NCBI GenBank assembly: GCA_965653565.1
Contig: CBFHAI010000001.1
Coordinates: 186,001 to 250,000, forward strand
DNA from: JALCLA01 sp965653565
Lineage (GTDB): Bacteria > Pseudomonadota > Gammaproteobacteria > Xanthomonadales > Xanthomonadaceae
Direction: 5' to 3'
DNA length: 64,000 nt
Shown here: one piece after another, positions 33,839-41,351 of the stretch
Layout: the number at the start of each line of letters is the position of its first letter
Numbering within the stretch: the first letter of the stretch is position 1
Notes under the pieces: model-generated
Seen by the model: the letters and a program-made list of their open reading frames with translations, nothing else
What the model was told of the DNA's origin: nothing
Database searches by the model: none
Translations under genes and position numbers: made by a program

Positions 33839-35632
33839 AGTGCTACCCGGCTGCGCCGGAAGAGTGAAGTGGAAGGTGGCGCCTTCGTCGGGCGCGGCCT
33901 CGGCCCAGATGCGGCCGCCGTGGCGCGCCAGGATGCGGCGCACATTGGCCAGGCCGATGCCGCTGCCGGGATATTCGGTGGCCTTGTGCAGGCGCTGGAA
34001 CACGCCGAACAGCTTGCCGGCGTAGGCCATGTCGAAGCCGGCGCCGTTGTCTTTCACGCTGAACTGCACGGTGCCGTCGGGCTGCGTGCGACCGGTCACC
34101 TCGACGATCGTGCGATCGCGGCGCGCGCTGTATTTGACCGCGTTGCCGAGCAGGTTCTGCCACACCTGGCGCATCATGTTCTCGTCGGCCACCACGATCG
34201 GCAGCGGCTGCACGCGCCACTCGATGCTGCGGTCGCCGACATCGGTCGACAGCATCTGGCGCGCTTCGTCGACCAGCGATTGCATGTCGACCGCCTGCAG
34301 CCGCAGCGCATGCCGGCCGAGCCGCGAATACACCAGCAGGTCGTCGATCAGGCCGGCCATGCGGCGCGCCGACGAGGCGATCACATCGAGGTAGTGGCGG
34401 CCCTTGTCGTCGAGATTCTCACCCAGATGACGTTCGAGTTTGTCGGCGAAGCCGGCGACGTGGCGCAGCGGCGCGCGCAGATCGTGCGACACCGAATAAC
34501 TGAAGGCTTCGAGTTCGCGATTGACCTCCGAGACCTGCTCGACCTTGCCTTCGAGCTGCCGGTTCAGTTCGCGGATCTGTTGTTCGGCGCGCTTGTGCGC
34601 GGTGACGTCGCCGACCGTCATCAGCACTACGTTGTCGTCGCGATCGGGCAGCCGCATGCGGCGCGCGTTCACCATCAGGATGCGCTCGACGCCATCGGCA
34701 TCGACCTGGCGCGTTTCGTGATCCCACAATTCGCGATCGCGCGTCGCGACATCGGCCAGCCGCTGCAACAGCACCGGGTCGTTCCAGACGCCGCCGCCGG
34801 CGTCCGCCAGCGCCATGCGTTCGCCGTCGATTTTCTGCGGCGCGCCGTACAGTTCGGCGAAGGCGTCGTTGTGCATCAGCAGGCGCAGGCGTGCATCGAG
34901 CAGCACGATGGGTTCGCGCACGGTCTGGAAAATGGCCTGCGCGCGCGACACGGCTTTCTGCGAATCACGCTCGGCCAGCAGGCGCTGCCGGACCTGGCGT
35001 TCGGACAGCCAGGTCACCGCCGCCAGCAACAGGAACTGCGCGACGGCCGCGGCAATCGCGAGCCACGCCACGTAACGGCGCTGGCGCTCGGAGTTCGCGG
35101 TGCGCGCTTCCAGCAGCGCTTCCTCGTCGTCGATGATTTCCTGCGCGATTTCGCGCACGCGGAAATCGGTGGCGGCGCGTTCGAGCGCCAGCATCGCCTG
35201 CGCCGGGCGGCCGGTGTCGAGCTCCAGGATGGCCTCCTCGGTGAGCAGGCGGCGCGAGGCGAGCACCTGTTCGAGGCGGCCGATGCGCACCAGCTGCGCG
35301 GGGTTGTCGGCCACCAGCTTCTTGAGCGTCGCCAGCTGCGGGCCGATCTGCGCCAGGCCTTCGTCGAGGCGCTCGCGGAGGTGGCGCGCCTGCATGCCGG
35401 CGGCCAGCGCGAATGCCGCCGATTCCACATCGCGCACCAGGAACATCAGCTGGCGGGTTTCGCCGCGCACTTCCGAGGTGTGCGCCACCAGCTCGGTCGA
35501 TTCGAGCGCGCTGTGCATCGCGCGTTGCGAAATCACATAAGGAAGCAGCACGATCGCGGCGATCGCCACGCCCAGCAGGGCCAGGCGCCAGCGGAAGGTT
35601 TCGATGGTTTTCGGGCGCGGCGCAATGGCCAT
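33833..35632 (-). CDS. Membrane CHASE3-PAS sensor histidine kinase
   Basis: A 599-residue kinase. The ATG at 35632 is chosen because the N-terminal membrane helix (R-W-R-L-A-L-L-G-V-A-I-A-A-I-V) follows shortly; longer in-frame sequence is arginine-rich and non-coding in character. A periplasmic CHASE3-type helical domain lies at about 40-190, a second helix at about 197-217, a PAS domain at about 245-365, HisKA with H383 in S-V-S-H-D-L-R-A-P-L-R-H, and the ATPase domain (N-L-L-G-N-A-V-K-Y-S, G-I-G-L-A-N-V). First gene of the three-gene signalling run. The ligand is unknown. Confidence 0.92.
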   Translation of the reverse strand: MAIAPRPKTIETFRWRLALLGVAIAAIVLLPYVISQRAMHSALESTELVAHTSEVRGETRQLMFLVRDVESAAFALAAGMQARHLRERLDEGLAQIGPQLATLKKLVADNPAQLVRIGRLEQVLASRRLLTEEAILELDTGRPAQAMLALERAATDFRVREIAQEIIDDEEALLEARTANSERQRRYVAWLAIAAAVAQFLLLAAVTWLSERQVRQRLLAERDSQKAVSRAQAIFQTVREPIVLLDARLRLLMHNDAFAELYGAPQKIDGERMALADAGGGVWNDPVLLQRLADVATRDRELWDHETRQVDADGVERILMVNARRMRLPDRDDNVVLMTVGDVTAHKRAEQQIRELNRQLEGKVEQVSEVNRELEAFSYSVSHDLRAPLRHVAGFADKLERHLGENLDDKGRHYLDVIASSARRMAGLIDDLLVYSRLGRHALRLQAVDMQSLVDEARQMLSTDVGDRSIEWRVQPLPIVVADENMMRQVWQNLLGNAVKYSARRDRTIVEVTGRTQPDGTVQFSVKDNGAGFDMAYAGKLFGVFQRLHKATEYPGSGIGLANVRRILARHGGRIWAEAAPDEGATFHFTLPAQPGSTA

Positions 35633-35808
35633 CGGCGAACCGTTGGAGTCGGATGAGTGAACGACGCTCAGAACACGCCTGCAACGCGAGCGCGTGCAGC
35701 GCGAGCTCGTGCAAAGCGTGCCCGCCTCCTCCCCCGAGTACGGCGAGAGGCAAGCATGCCTAGCGCCTCGGAAAATCGCAATTGGCCCGCAGGCGGGTTG
35801 CGAAAACC

Positions 35809-36741
35809 TTACGCGGACCGCAGTGCGAGCAGCACGGCCATGCGCACGGCCACGCCGTTCGAGACCTGCTGCAGGATCACCGACTGCGCGCCGTCGGCCA
35901 CCGCGTCGTCGATTTCGACGCCGCGATTCATCGGTCCCGGATGCATCACGATGGCGTCGGGCCGTGCACGCCGCAGACGCTGCGCGGTCAGTCCCCAATC
36001 GCGTTGATAGCTTTCGAGCGAGGCGACCAGGCCTTCCTCCATGCGCTCGCGCTGCAGGCGCAAGGTCATCACGACATCGGCGCCGTCCAGCGCACGGTCG
36101 AGGTCGCTGCAGACCGTGGTGCCGGCGAGCACGTCGGCGTCGGGCAGCAACGACGCGGGCGCCGCGATGCGGATGTCGCCTGCACCGAGGCTTCGCAAGG
36201 CGTGCAGGTCCGAACGCGCCACCCGCGAGTGGCGCACGTCGCCGACGATCGCCACGGTCAGGCGCGAAAAATCGCGGCCCTTGTGCTGGCGGATCGTCAG
36301 CATGTCGAGCAGGCCCTGGGTCGGATGCGCATTGCGGCCGTCGCCGGCGTTGATGATGCTGGTCGTCGGCGCCGCATCTGCCGCGAGCGCGGCCACGGCG
36401 CCGGAAAGCTCATGCCGCACGACGAACAATCCCGCGCCCATCGCTTCGAGATTGCGCAGCGTGTCGAGCAGCGTTTCGCCCTTGCGCGTCGACGAATGCG
36501 CCGCGTCGAAATTCAGCACGTCGGCGCCCAGCCGCGTGGCCGCGAGTTGGAACGAATTGCGCGTGCGGGTCGACGGTTCGAAGAACAGATTGACCATGGT
36601 GCGGCCGCGCAGTGCCTCGCGGCGGCCGGCGCCGAGCGCCACCGGCCGCAAGGCTTCGGCGTCGTCGAGCAAGGCTTCGAGTTGGGTGCGGTCGAGTTGG
36701 TCGAGGCCGAGCAGATGGCGCAGCGGGGCAGGGTGGGGCAT
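35809..36741 (-). CDS. pyrB: Aspartate carbamoyltransferase
   Basis: A 310-residue catalytic subunit joining carbamoyl phosphate and aspartate in pyrimidine synthesis. Carbamoyl phosphate-binding F-F-E-P-S-T-R-T-R, the N-A-G-D-G-R-N-A-H-P-T-Q segment and M-H-P-G-P-M-N-R-G are intact. The start at 36741 gives a family-standard N-terminus. A pyrC-like partner, adjacent in Pseudomonas, is not present here. The 176 bases downstream hold short G/C-rich inverted repeats but no gene. Confidence 0.96.
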   Translation of the reverse strand: MPHPAPLRHLLGLDQLDRTQLEALLDDAEALRPVALGAGRREALRGRTMVNLFFEPSTRTRNSFQLAATRLGADVLNFDAAHSSTRKGETLLDTLRNLEAMGAGLFVVRHELSGAVAALAADAAPTTSIINAGDGRNAHPTQGLLDMLTIRQHKGRDFSRLTVAIVGDVRHSRVARSDLHALRSLGAGDIRIAAPASLLPDADVLAGTTVCSDLDRALDGADVVMTLRLQRERMEEGLVASLESYQRDWGLTAQRLRRARPDAIVMHPGPMNRGVEIDDAVADGAQSVILQQVSNGVAVRMAVLLALRSA

Positions 36742-36767
36742 GAGAACTCGCAGAGTGGAGGCGCTAA

Positions 36768-37196
36768 TCAGCCGGCGGTTTGCAGCCAGCGTTCGACGAT
36801 GATTTCGGCCGCCACGGCGTCGAGCGCGGCGGCATCGCGGCGGCGGGCCTGGCCGGTCTTGCGGCGTTCGGCGAAGCGGCGGTCGGCCTCGCGCGAACTC
36901 GAACGTTCGTCGACCAGGTCCACCGGCAATCCCAGGCGCGCCTGCGCCTGTTGCGCGAAATGACGGGCGCGGCGTGTCGCGGGCTGGTCTTCGCCGTCGA
37001 GCGTCAGCGGTTCGCCGATCACCAGCCGCCCGGGCTGCCATTCGCGCACCAGCGCTTCGATGCGCGGCCAGTCCGGCCCGGCTTCGCCGACATCGACCAC
37101 CGCGATCGGACGCGCCGTCTGCGAAATCGTGTTGCCGACCGCCACGCCGATGCGACGCGAACCGACGTCGAAGCCGAGCACGCAGACCGTCGACAT
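36768..37196 (-). CDS. ruvX: Putative Holliday junction resolvase RuvX/YqgF
   Basis: A 142-residue RNase H-fold nuclease. The N-terminal L-G-F-D-V-G-S-R-R-I-G-V-A-V-G carries the first catalytic aspartate; V-I-G-E-P-L-T-L-D-G and V-D-E-R-S-S-S-R-E-A carry the others. In E. coli it is linked to 16S rRNA 5' processing. Its start overlaps the yqgE stop by one base. Confidence 0.93.
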   Translation of the reverse strand: MSTVCVLGFDVGSRRIGVAVGNTISQTARPIAVVDVGEAGPDWPRIEALVREWQPGRLVIGEPLTLDGEDQPATRRARHFAQQAQARLGLPVDLVDERSSSREADRRFAERRKTGQARRRDAAALDAVAAEIIVERWLQTAG

Positions 37197-37771
37197 CAGG
37201 CGTGGCCGGCGTAATCGGTGAGCAGGGTGACGTCGACCCCCATCAAGCGCGCCGCCGACGACCAGCGTTGTTCGAGCGGCGTGTCGAACAGGATGGCGCG
37301 ATCGGCGCCGACCGCGAGCCAGGCGTTGTCCTGCAACTCGGCTTCGAGCTGGCCTTCGCCCCATCCCGCGTAACCGAGTGCGACCAGCGCGCGCTTCGGC
37401 CCTTCGCCGCGCGCCATCGCGGCGAGGATGTCGCGCGAGGTGGTGAGGCTCAGTTCGTCGGACAGATGAAACGTCGAATCCCACTCGTCGCCGCTCGGCT
37501 CGTGGATCACGAAGCCGCGCTCGGGCTGCACCGGCCCGCCGAGCAGCACGGGAGCCGCCGCCAGGGTCTCGATGTCGGTCGCGATGCTCATCTGATCGAG
37601 CACATCGCCGAGGCGATATTCCGACAGCCGATTGAGCATCAACCCCATCGCGCCTTCGGCCGTGTGCTGGCAAACCAGCGTCACGCTGCGATGGAAGTTC
37701 GGATCGCTCATGCCCGGTACGGCGATCAGGAAGTGGTTGCCGAGGAAGCGGGTGGGTTCCATGGGTTTCAT
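37196..37771 (-). CDS. yqgE: YqgE/AlgH family protein
   Basis: A 191-residue protein of the UPF0301 family: F-L-I-A-V-P-G-M near the start, then M-G-L-M-L-N-R-L, and G-Y-A-G-W-G-E-G-Q-L-E-A-E-L. The fold is known but the function is not, despite the old link to alginate regulation. It is adjacent to ruvX as in most gammaproteobacteria. Confidence 0.93.
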   Translation of the reverse strand: MKPMEPTRFLGNHFLIAVPGMSDPNFHRSVTLVCQHTAEGAMGLMLNRLSEYRLGDVLDQMSIATDIETLAAAPVLLGGPVQPERGFVIHEPSGDEWDSTFHLSDELSLTTSRDILAAMARGEGPKRALVALGYAGWGEGQLEAELQDNAWLAVGADRAILFDTPLEQRWSSAARLMGVDVTLLTDYAGHA

Positions 37772-37840
37772 TGTAGGCGCCCCGGGGTTGCGGAGGTATC
37801 GCGCGGGAGTGCGAGGCCTTGGGCGCGAGTCAGGTTGTTT

Positions 37841-37979
37841 GGGAGCGGGGTTAGGGGTGAGTAGCGAGGGCGCGCTGCATGTGGCGTCGACGCGCCGACC
37901 AATTTGTGCGCGTCTAGAGACGACGTACCCGACTCGCGAAACGTCGCCAGCCCCGCGCCCCTATCCCCTAACCCCTGCT
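37841..37979. repeat. Family 1 repeat with perfect G4 motif after tonB
   Basis: The right arm (37931-37979), read on the minus strand, begins two bases after the tonB stop. It contains four G4 tracts (C4 at 37951-37954, 37958-37961, 37965-37968, 37972-37975 on the plus strand) separated by exactly three bases each. The left arm (37841-37874, gggagcggggttaggggtga) is complementary in type. No gene lies in 37772-37981. Confidence 0.8.
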
Positions 37980-37981
37980 CT

Positions 37982-38845
37982 TCACTGGTTCCGCATCACA
38001 TTCCCAGGCAAGAACTGCCAGGTCCGCGTGATATGCAAAACATCGACCGCTTCCTTGGTCTGCGGCAGCGGGCCGAAAGGTTCGGCCAGGCGGACGGTGC
38101 GGATCGCGGCTTCGTCGAGTACGGGGTAGCCGCTGGGCTGCACCACGTCGATACTTTCGACGGTGCCGTCCTTGCGAATGGCGACCGTCATCACCAGCTG
38201 GCCCTGCAGGTTGCGGCGGCGGGCGTCGTCCGGATAGTTGAGGTTGCCGATGCGTTCGACGCGCGCGACCCAGCCGCGCATATAGCTGGCGAATTCGTAT
38301 TCCTGCGTGCTGGCCGAGACGAACTTGCGCTTCGGGCGCTTGGCGTAGGCCTGGCTCTGGCGTTCCACTTCGGCCGCGAGGCGCGCCATTTCCAGGCTGC
38401 GTTCGATCAGCTGGCGGCTGCTCGGCAGCGGCACCGCCGGCGAGGGATTGCGGTCGCGGTTGTCGGCGGTGCGCGGCGCGGGCTGCGTGGTGGTGAGCAC
38501 GGGCTGGCTGGTTTCGCGCTGCGGGCGCGGCGCGCTGGCTTCGATCGGCACCGGCGCCACGCCGGGGCGCGGCTGCGGCACGACCGCCGGTTGCGGTTCG
38601 CGCGGGCGGTCGGGCTTGTCGGATTCGCCGCCGCCCTGCTGGCTGGCCTGGGCCAGGAAATCGGCTTTTTCCGGCGCTTTTTCCGAGCTGGTGCGGGTCA
38701 GGATCACATCCAGCGTCGGCACCAGCGGGGCGGCGTCCTCGATCACGAAGCCGACGCCGAGCACCAGCACGCCGTGTGCGATCAGGGAGAAGGCCAGGGT
38801 GGCGCCGAGCCGATCGCCCGGGCCGATGCGTGGCGCCGCACTCAC
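37982..38845 (-). CDS. Energy transducer TonB (TonB3-like)
   Basis: A 287-residue protein: one N-terminal membrane helix (L-G-A-T-L-A-F-S-L-I-A-H-G-V-L-V-L-G-V), a proline-rich periplasmic linker, and a C-terminal TonB domain (G-T-V-E-S-I-D-V-V-Q-P-S-G-Y-P-V-L-D-E-A-A). The start is a GTG that overlaps the gshB stop as GTGA. Position between gshB and yqgE, beside the Pil-Chp genes, equals P. aeruginosa TonB3, which is needed for twitching motility. Its partner receptors are unknown; one TonB-dependent receptor is encoded at 2.8 kb. Confidence 0.88.
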   Translation of the reverse strand: MSAAPRIGPGDRLGATLAFSLIAHGVLVLGVGFVIEDAAPLVPTLDVILTRTSSEKAPEKADFLAQASQQGGGESDKPDRPREPQPAVVPQPRPGVAPVPIEASAPRPQRETSQPVLTTTQPAPRTADNRDRNPSPAVPLPSSRQLIERSLEMARLAAEVERQSQAYAKRPKRKFVSASTQEYEFASYMRGWVARVERIGNLNYPDDARRRNLQGQLVMTVAIRKDGTVESIDVVQPSGYPVLDEAAIRTVRLAEPFGPLPQTKEAVDVLHITRTWQFLPGNVMRNQ

Positions 38846-39789
38846 CCGCGGCGGGCCTCGATGCAATCCATCAGCGTGCCCGCGATGTTGAGCCCGAACT
38901 GGGCATCGAGTTCGCGGATGCAGGTCGGGCTGGTGACGTTGACCTCGGTGAGATAGTCGCCGATCACGTCGAGCCCGACGAACAGCATGCCGCGCCGTTT
39001 CAGTTCCGGACCGACCTCGGCCGCGATCCAGCGATCGCGTTCCGACAGCGGCCGTCCTTCGCCGCGGCCGCCGGCCGCCAGGTTGCCGCGGAACTCGCCG
39101 CCCTGCGGGATGCGCGCCAGGCAATACGGCACCGGCTCGCCGTCGACCATCAGGATGCGTTTGTCGCCCTCGCGGATTTCCGGCAGGTAGCGCTGCGCCA
39201 GCGCCAGGTGGCGGCCGCCGTCGACCAGGGTTTCGAGGATAACGTTGAGGTTGTCTTCACCGGCGCGAACGCGAAAGATCGAGCGCCCGCCCATGCCGTC
39301 GAGCGGCTTGAGAACGCAATCGCCGTGCTGCGCCACAAATGTTTTCAGCAGCGCCGTATCGCGCGAAACCAGCGTCGGCGGGCAACATTGCGGGAACAGC
39401 AGGGCGGCGAGTTTCTCGTTCATATCGCGCAGGCCCTGCGGGTCGTTCACCACCAGCATGCCTTCGCGCTGCGCCAGGCCGAGGATCTGCGTGTCGTGGA
39501 TGAATTCCGGATCGACCGGCGGGTCCTTGCGCATCAGCGCGACGTCGCAGTCGGCCAGCGGCCGCCACTGCGCTTCGCCCAGCGTGTACCAGTCGCGCGA
39601 ATCCTCGCGCACCGTCACCGGCGCGAGGTTGCCGGCGGCGCGCATGCCGACGATGCCGAGCGTGCCCGGGCCGGCATACCACAACCGGTGACCGCGCCGC
39701 TGCGCTTCGAGCAGCATGGCGAAGGTCGAATCTTTCTTGATGTTGATGGACGCAATCGAATCCATCACCACGACGATATCGAGCGGCAT
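38842..39789 (-). CDS. gshB: Glutathione synthetase
   Basis: A 315-residue ATP-grasp enzyme joining gamma-glutamylcysteine and glycine. Family segments I-V-V-M-D-S-I-A-S-I-N-I-K-K-D-S-T at the start, L-M-R-K-D-P-P-V-D-P-E-F, K-P-L-D-G-M-G-G-R-S-I-F and V-G-L-D-V-I-G-D-Y-L-T-E-V-N-V-T-S-P-T are intact. It is divergent from pilG, and tonB follows with a four-base overlap. Confidence 0.97.
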   Translation of the reverse strand: MPLDIVVVMDSIASINIKKDSTFAMLLEAQRRGHRLWYAGPGTLGIVGMRAAGNLAPVTVREDSRDWYTLGEAQWRPLADCDVALMRKDPPVDPEFIHDTQILGLAQREGMLVVNDPQGLRDMNEKLAALLFPQCCPPTLVSRDTALLKTFVAQHGDCVLKPLDGMGGRSIFRVRAGEDNLNVILETLVDGGRHLALAQRYLPEIREGDKRILMVDGEPVPYCLARIPQGGEFRGNLAAGGRGEGRPLSERDRWIAAEVGPELKRRGMLFVGLDVIGDYLTEVNVTSPTCIRELDAQFGLNIAGTLMDCIEARRG

Positions 39790-39880
39790 GCTCGCGCTCC
39801 CTGCGACTTGATGCTGCCTTCGGGCTGGACGCGCCGTAGCAGTGGCCGGGGTCTATACTAGCATTCGCAGTGATGCGCGC

Positions 39881-39911
39881 TTGACAGCCCCGGCGAACGC
39901 TGGGATATAGG
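39881..39911 (+). promoter_or_regulatory. Candidate promoter for the pilGHIJ operon
   Basis: A perfect TTGACA (39881-39886) is followed by GATATA at 17 bases (39904-39909), or TATAGG at 19 bases. A separate TATACT at 39854-39859 has no matching -35. The 55-base leader to pilG contains a small hairpin with a GAAA loop (ccac-gaaa-gtg). Confidence 0.5.
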
Positions 39912-39964
39912 CGGTTACCACGAAAGTGCTGCGTGCAGGCGCGGAAGCCTCTGGGGGACGCTGA

Positions 39965-40366
39965 ATGGAAGAGATGGAAAACTCAGGCGGGTTGACCGGC
40001 CTGAAAGTGATGGTCATCGATGATTCGAAGACCATCCGACGCACGGCCGAAACCCTCCTCAAGAAGGAAGGCTGCGACGTGGTCACGGCGACCGATGGCT
40101 TCGAGGCGCTCGCCAAGATCGCCGATCATCAGCCGCAGATCATTTTCGTGGACATCATGATGCCCAGGCTGGACGGTTATCAGACCTGTGCACTGATCAA
40201 GAACAACCAGCTGTTCCGCGGTACGCCGGTGATCATGCTGTCCTCCAAGGACGGCCTGTTCGACAAGGCCAAGGGACGGATCGTGGGGTCCGAGCAATAC
40301 CTCACCAAGCCGTTCACCCGCGAAGAGCTGCTTTCCGCGATCCGACGCTACGTCGACCGCAAGTGA
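39965..40366 (+). CDS. pilG: Twitching response regulator PilG
   Basis: A 133-residue single-domain receiver of the Pil-Chp pathway. Acidic pair in V-I-D-D-S-K-T-I-R-R, acceptor D63 in F-V-D-I-M-M-P-R-L-D-G-Y, and lysine in Y-L-T-K-P-F-T-R-E-E. In P. aeruginosa it promotes pilus extension and interacts with FimL/FimV and adenylate cyclase control. A GGGGGA ribosome site precedes the start. First gene of the cluster. Confidence 0.96.
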   Translation: MEEMENSGGLTGLKVMVIDDSKTIRRTAETLLKKEGCDVVTATDGFEALAKIADHQPQIIFVDIMMPRLDGYQTCALIKNNQLFRGTPVIMLSSKDGLFDKAKGRIVGSEQYLTKPFTREELLSAIRRYVDRK

Positions 40367-40390
40367 TATAGGCCACGACAGGGGAAAACG

Positions 40391-40756
40391 ATGGCCCGCA
40401 TCCTGATCATTGACGATTCGCCCACCGACACCAAGGTATTCACCACGGTGCTGGAGAAGAACGGGCACGAGGTACTGGCGGCCGGTTCGGCCGAAGACGG
40501 CATCGAGATGTGCAAGCGCGAGCTGCCCGACCTGGTGCTGATGGACGTGATCCTGCCCGGCATGAACGGTTTCCAGGCGACCCGCTCGCTGTCGCGCGAT
40601 CCGGCGACGAGCGCGATCCCGATCATCATCATCAGCACCAAGAACATGGAAACCGACCGCGTCTGGGGCCTGCGGCAGGGCGCCAAGGATTACCTGGTCA
40701 AGCCGCCGTCCGAACGCGAACTGATCAACCGCATCAACGCCCTGTTGCCCGCCTGA
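40391..40756 (+). CDS. pilH: Twitching response regulator PilH
   Basis: A 121-residue receiver with D52 in L-M-D-V-I-L-P-G-M-N-G-F and lysine in Y-L-V-K-P-P-S. In the known system it opposes PilG, acting near PilT-driven retraction or as a phosphate sink. It lies 24 bases after pilG with its own ribosome site (caggggaaaacg). Confidence 0.96.
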   Translation: MARILIIDDSPTDTKVFTTVLEKNGHEVLAAGSAEDGIEMCKRELPDLVLMDVILPGMNGFQATRSLSRDPATSAIPIIIISTKNMETDRVWGLRQGAKDYLVKPPSERELINRINALLPA

Positions 40757-40772
40757 CGACGCCGCCCAACCG

Positions 40773-41321
40773 ATGGTCACCGCCGCCGCCTCCCGCCCCT
40801 ACGATGTGCTTGCCGATTACGAGCGGCGCAGTCTTTCGCATGTGGCCGGCCTGCCCGAGCAGATCGAAGCGCCCGGCCTGTGGCGCGGCATCGGCTTCCG
40901 GCTGGGCACGCGCAACCTGGCCGCCGGCTTCGGCGAGGTGGTGGAAATCATCACCCTGCCGCCGCTGACACCGGTGCCGGGCGCCGAGATCTGGCTGCTG
41001 GGCGTGGCCAACATCCGCAGCAACCTGCTGCCGGTGGTGGACCTCAAACTCTTCATGGAAGGCGAGCGCACGGTGCAGCACGAATCGACCCGCGCGCTGG
41101 TGGTGAAACAGACCGGCGGCAATGTCGCGGTGCTGATCGACGAACTGTTCGGCCAGCGCAACTTCACCGACGCCAACAAGACCGAACTCGACGGCATCGA
41201 CGACGGCCGCTACGGCACTTTCGTCAAACAGGCCTATCGCCTGGGCGACACGGTGTGGGGCGTTTTCAGCATGGCGCTGCTTGCACGCACGCCGGAATTC
41301 CGCCAGGCCGCGGCGGCCTGA
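40773..41321 (+). CDS. pilI: CheW-like adaptor PilI
   Basis: A 182-residue CheW-domain protein that docks ChpA to the PilJ receptor. Visible: G-F-R-L-G-T-R-N-L-A-A-G-F-G-E-V, W-L-L-G-V-A-N-I-R-S-N-L-L-P-V-V-D-L, and the C-terminal F-S-M-A-L-L-A. It lies 16 bases after pilH and before pilJ, as in other Pil-Chp clusters. Confidence 0.94.
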   Translation: MVTAAASRPYDVLADYERRSLSHVAGLPEQIEAPGLWRGIGFRLGTRNLAAGFGEVVEIITLPPLTPVPGAEIWLLGVANIRSNLLPVVDLKLFMEGERTVQHESTRALVVKQTGGNVAVLIDELFGQRNFTDANKTELDGIDDGRYGTFVKQAYRLGDTVWGVFSMALLARTPEFRQAAAA

Positions 41322-41351
41322 CGCAAGCACTTACTGGGGCGAGGTAGAAAA

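Noticed and set aside
39895..39964. Possible c-di-GMP-I riboswitch in the pilG leader (GAAA-loop hairpin and purine-rich segment)
   Set aside because: Only the small GAAA hairpin is suggestive; the conserved core segments of the GEMM aptamer are not present in order.
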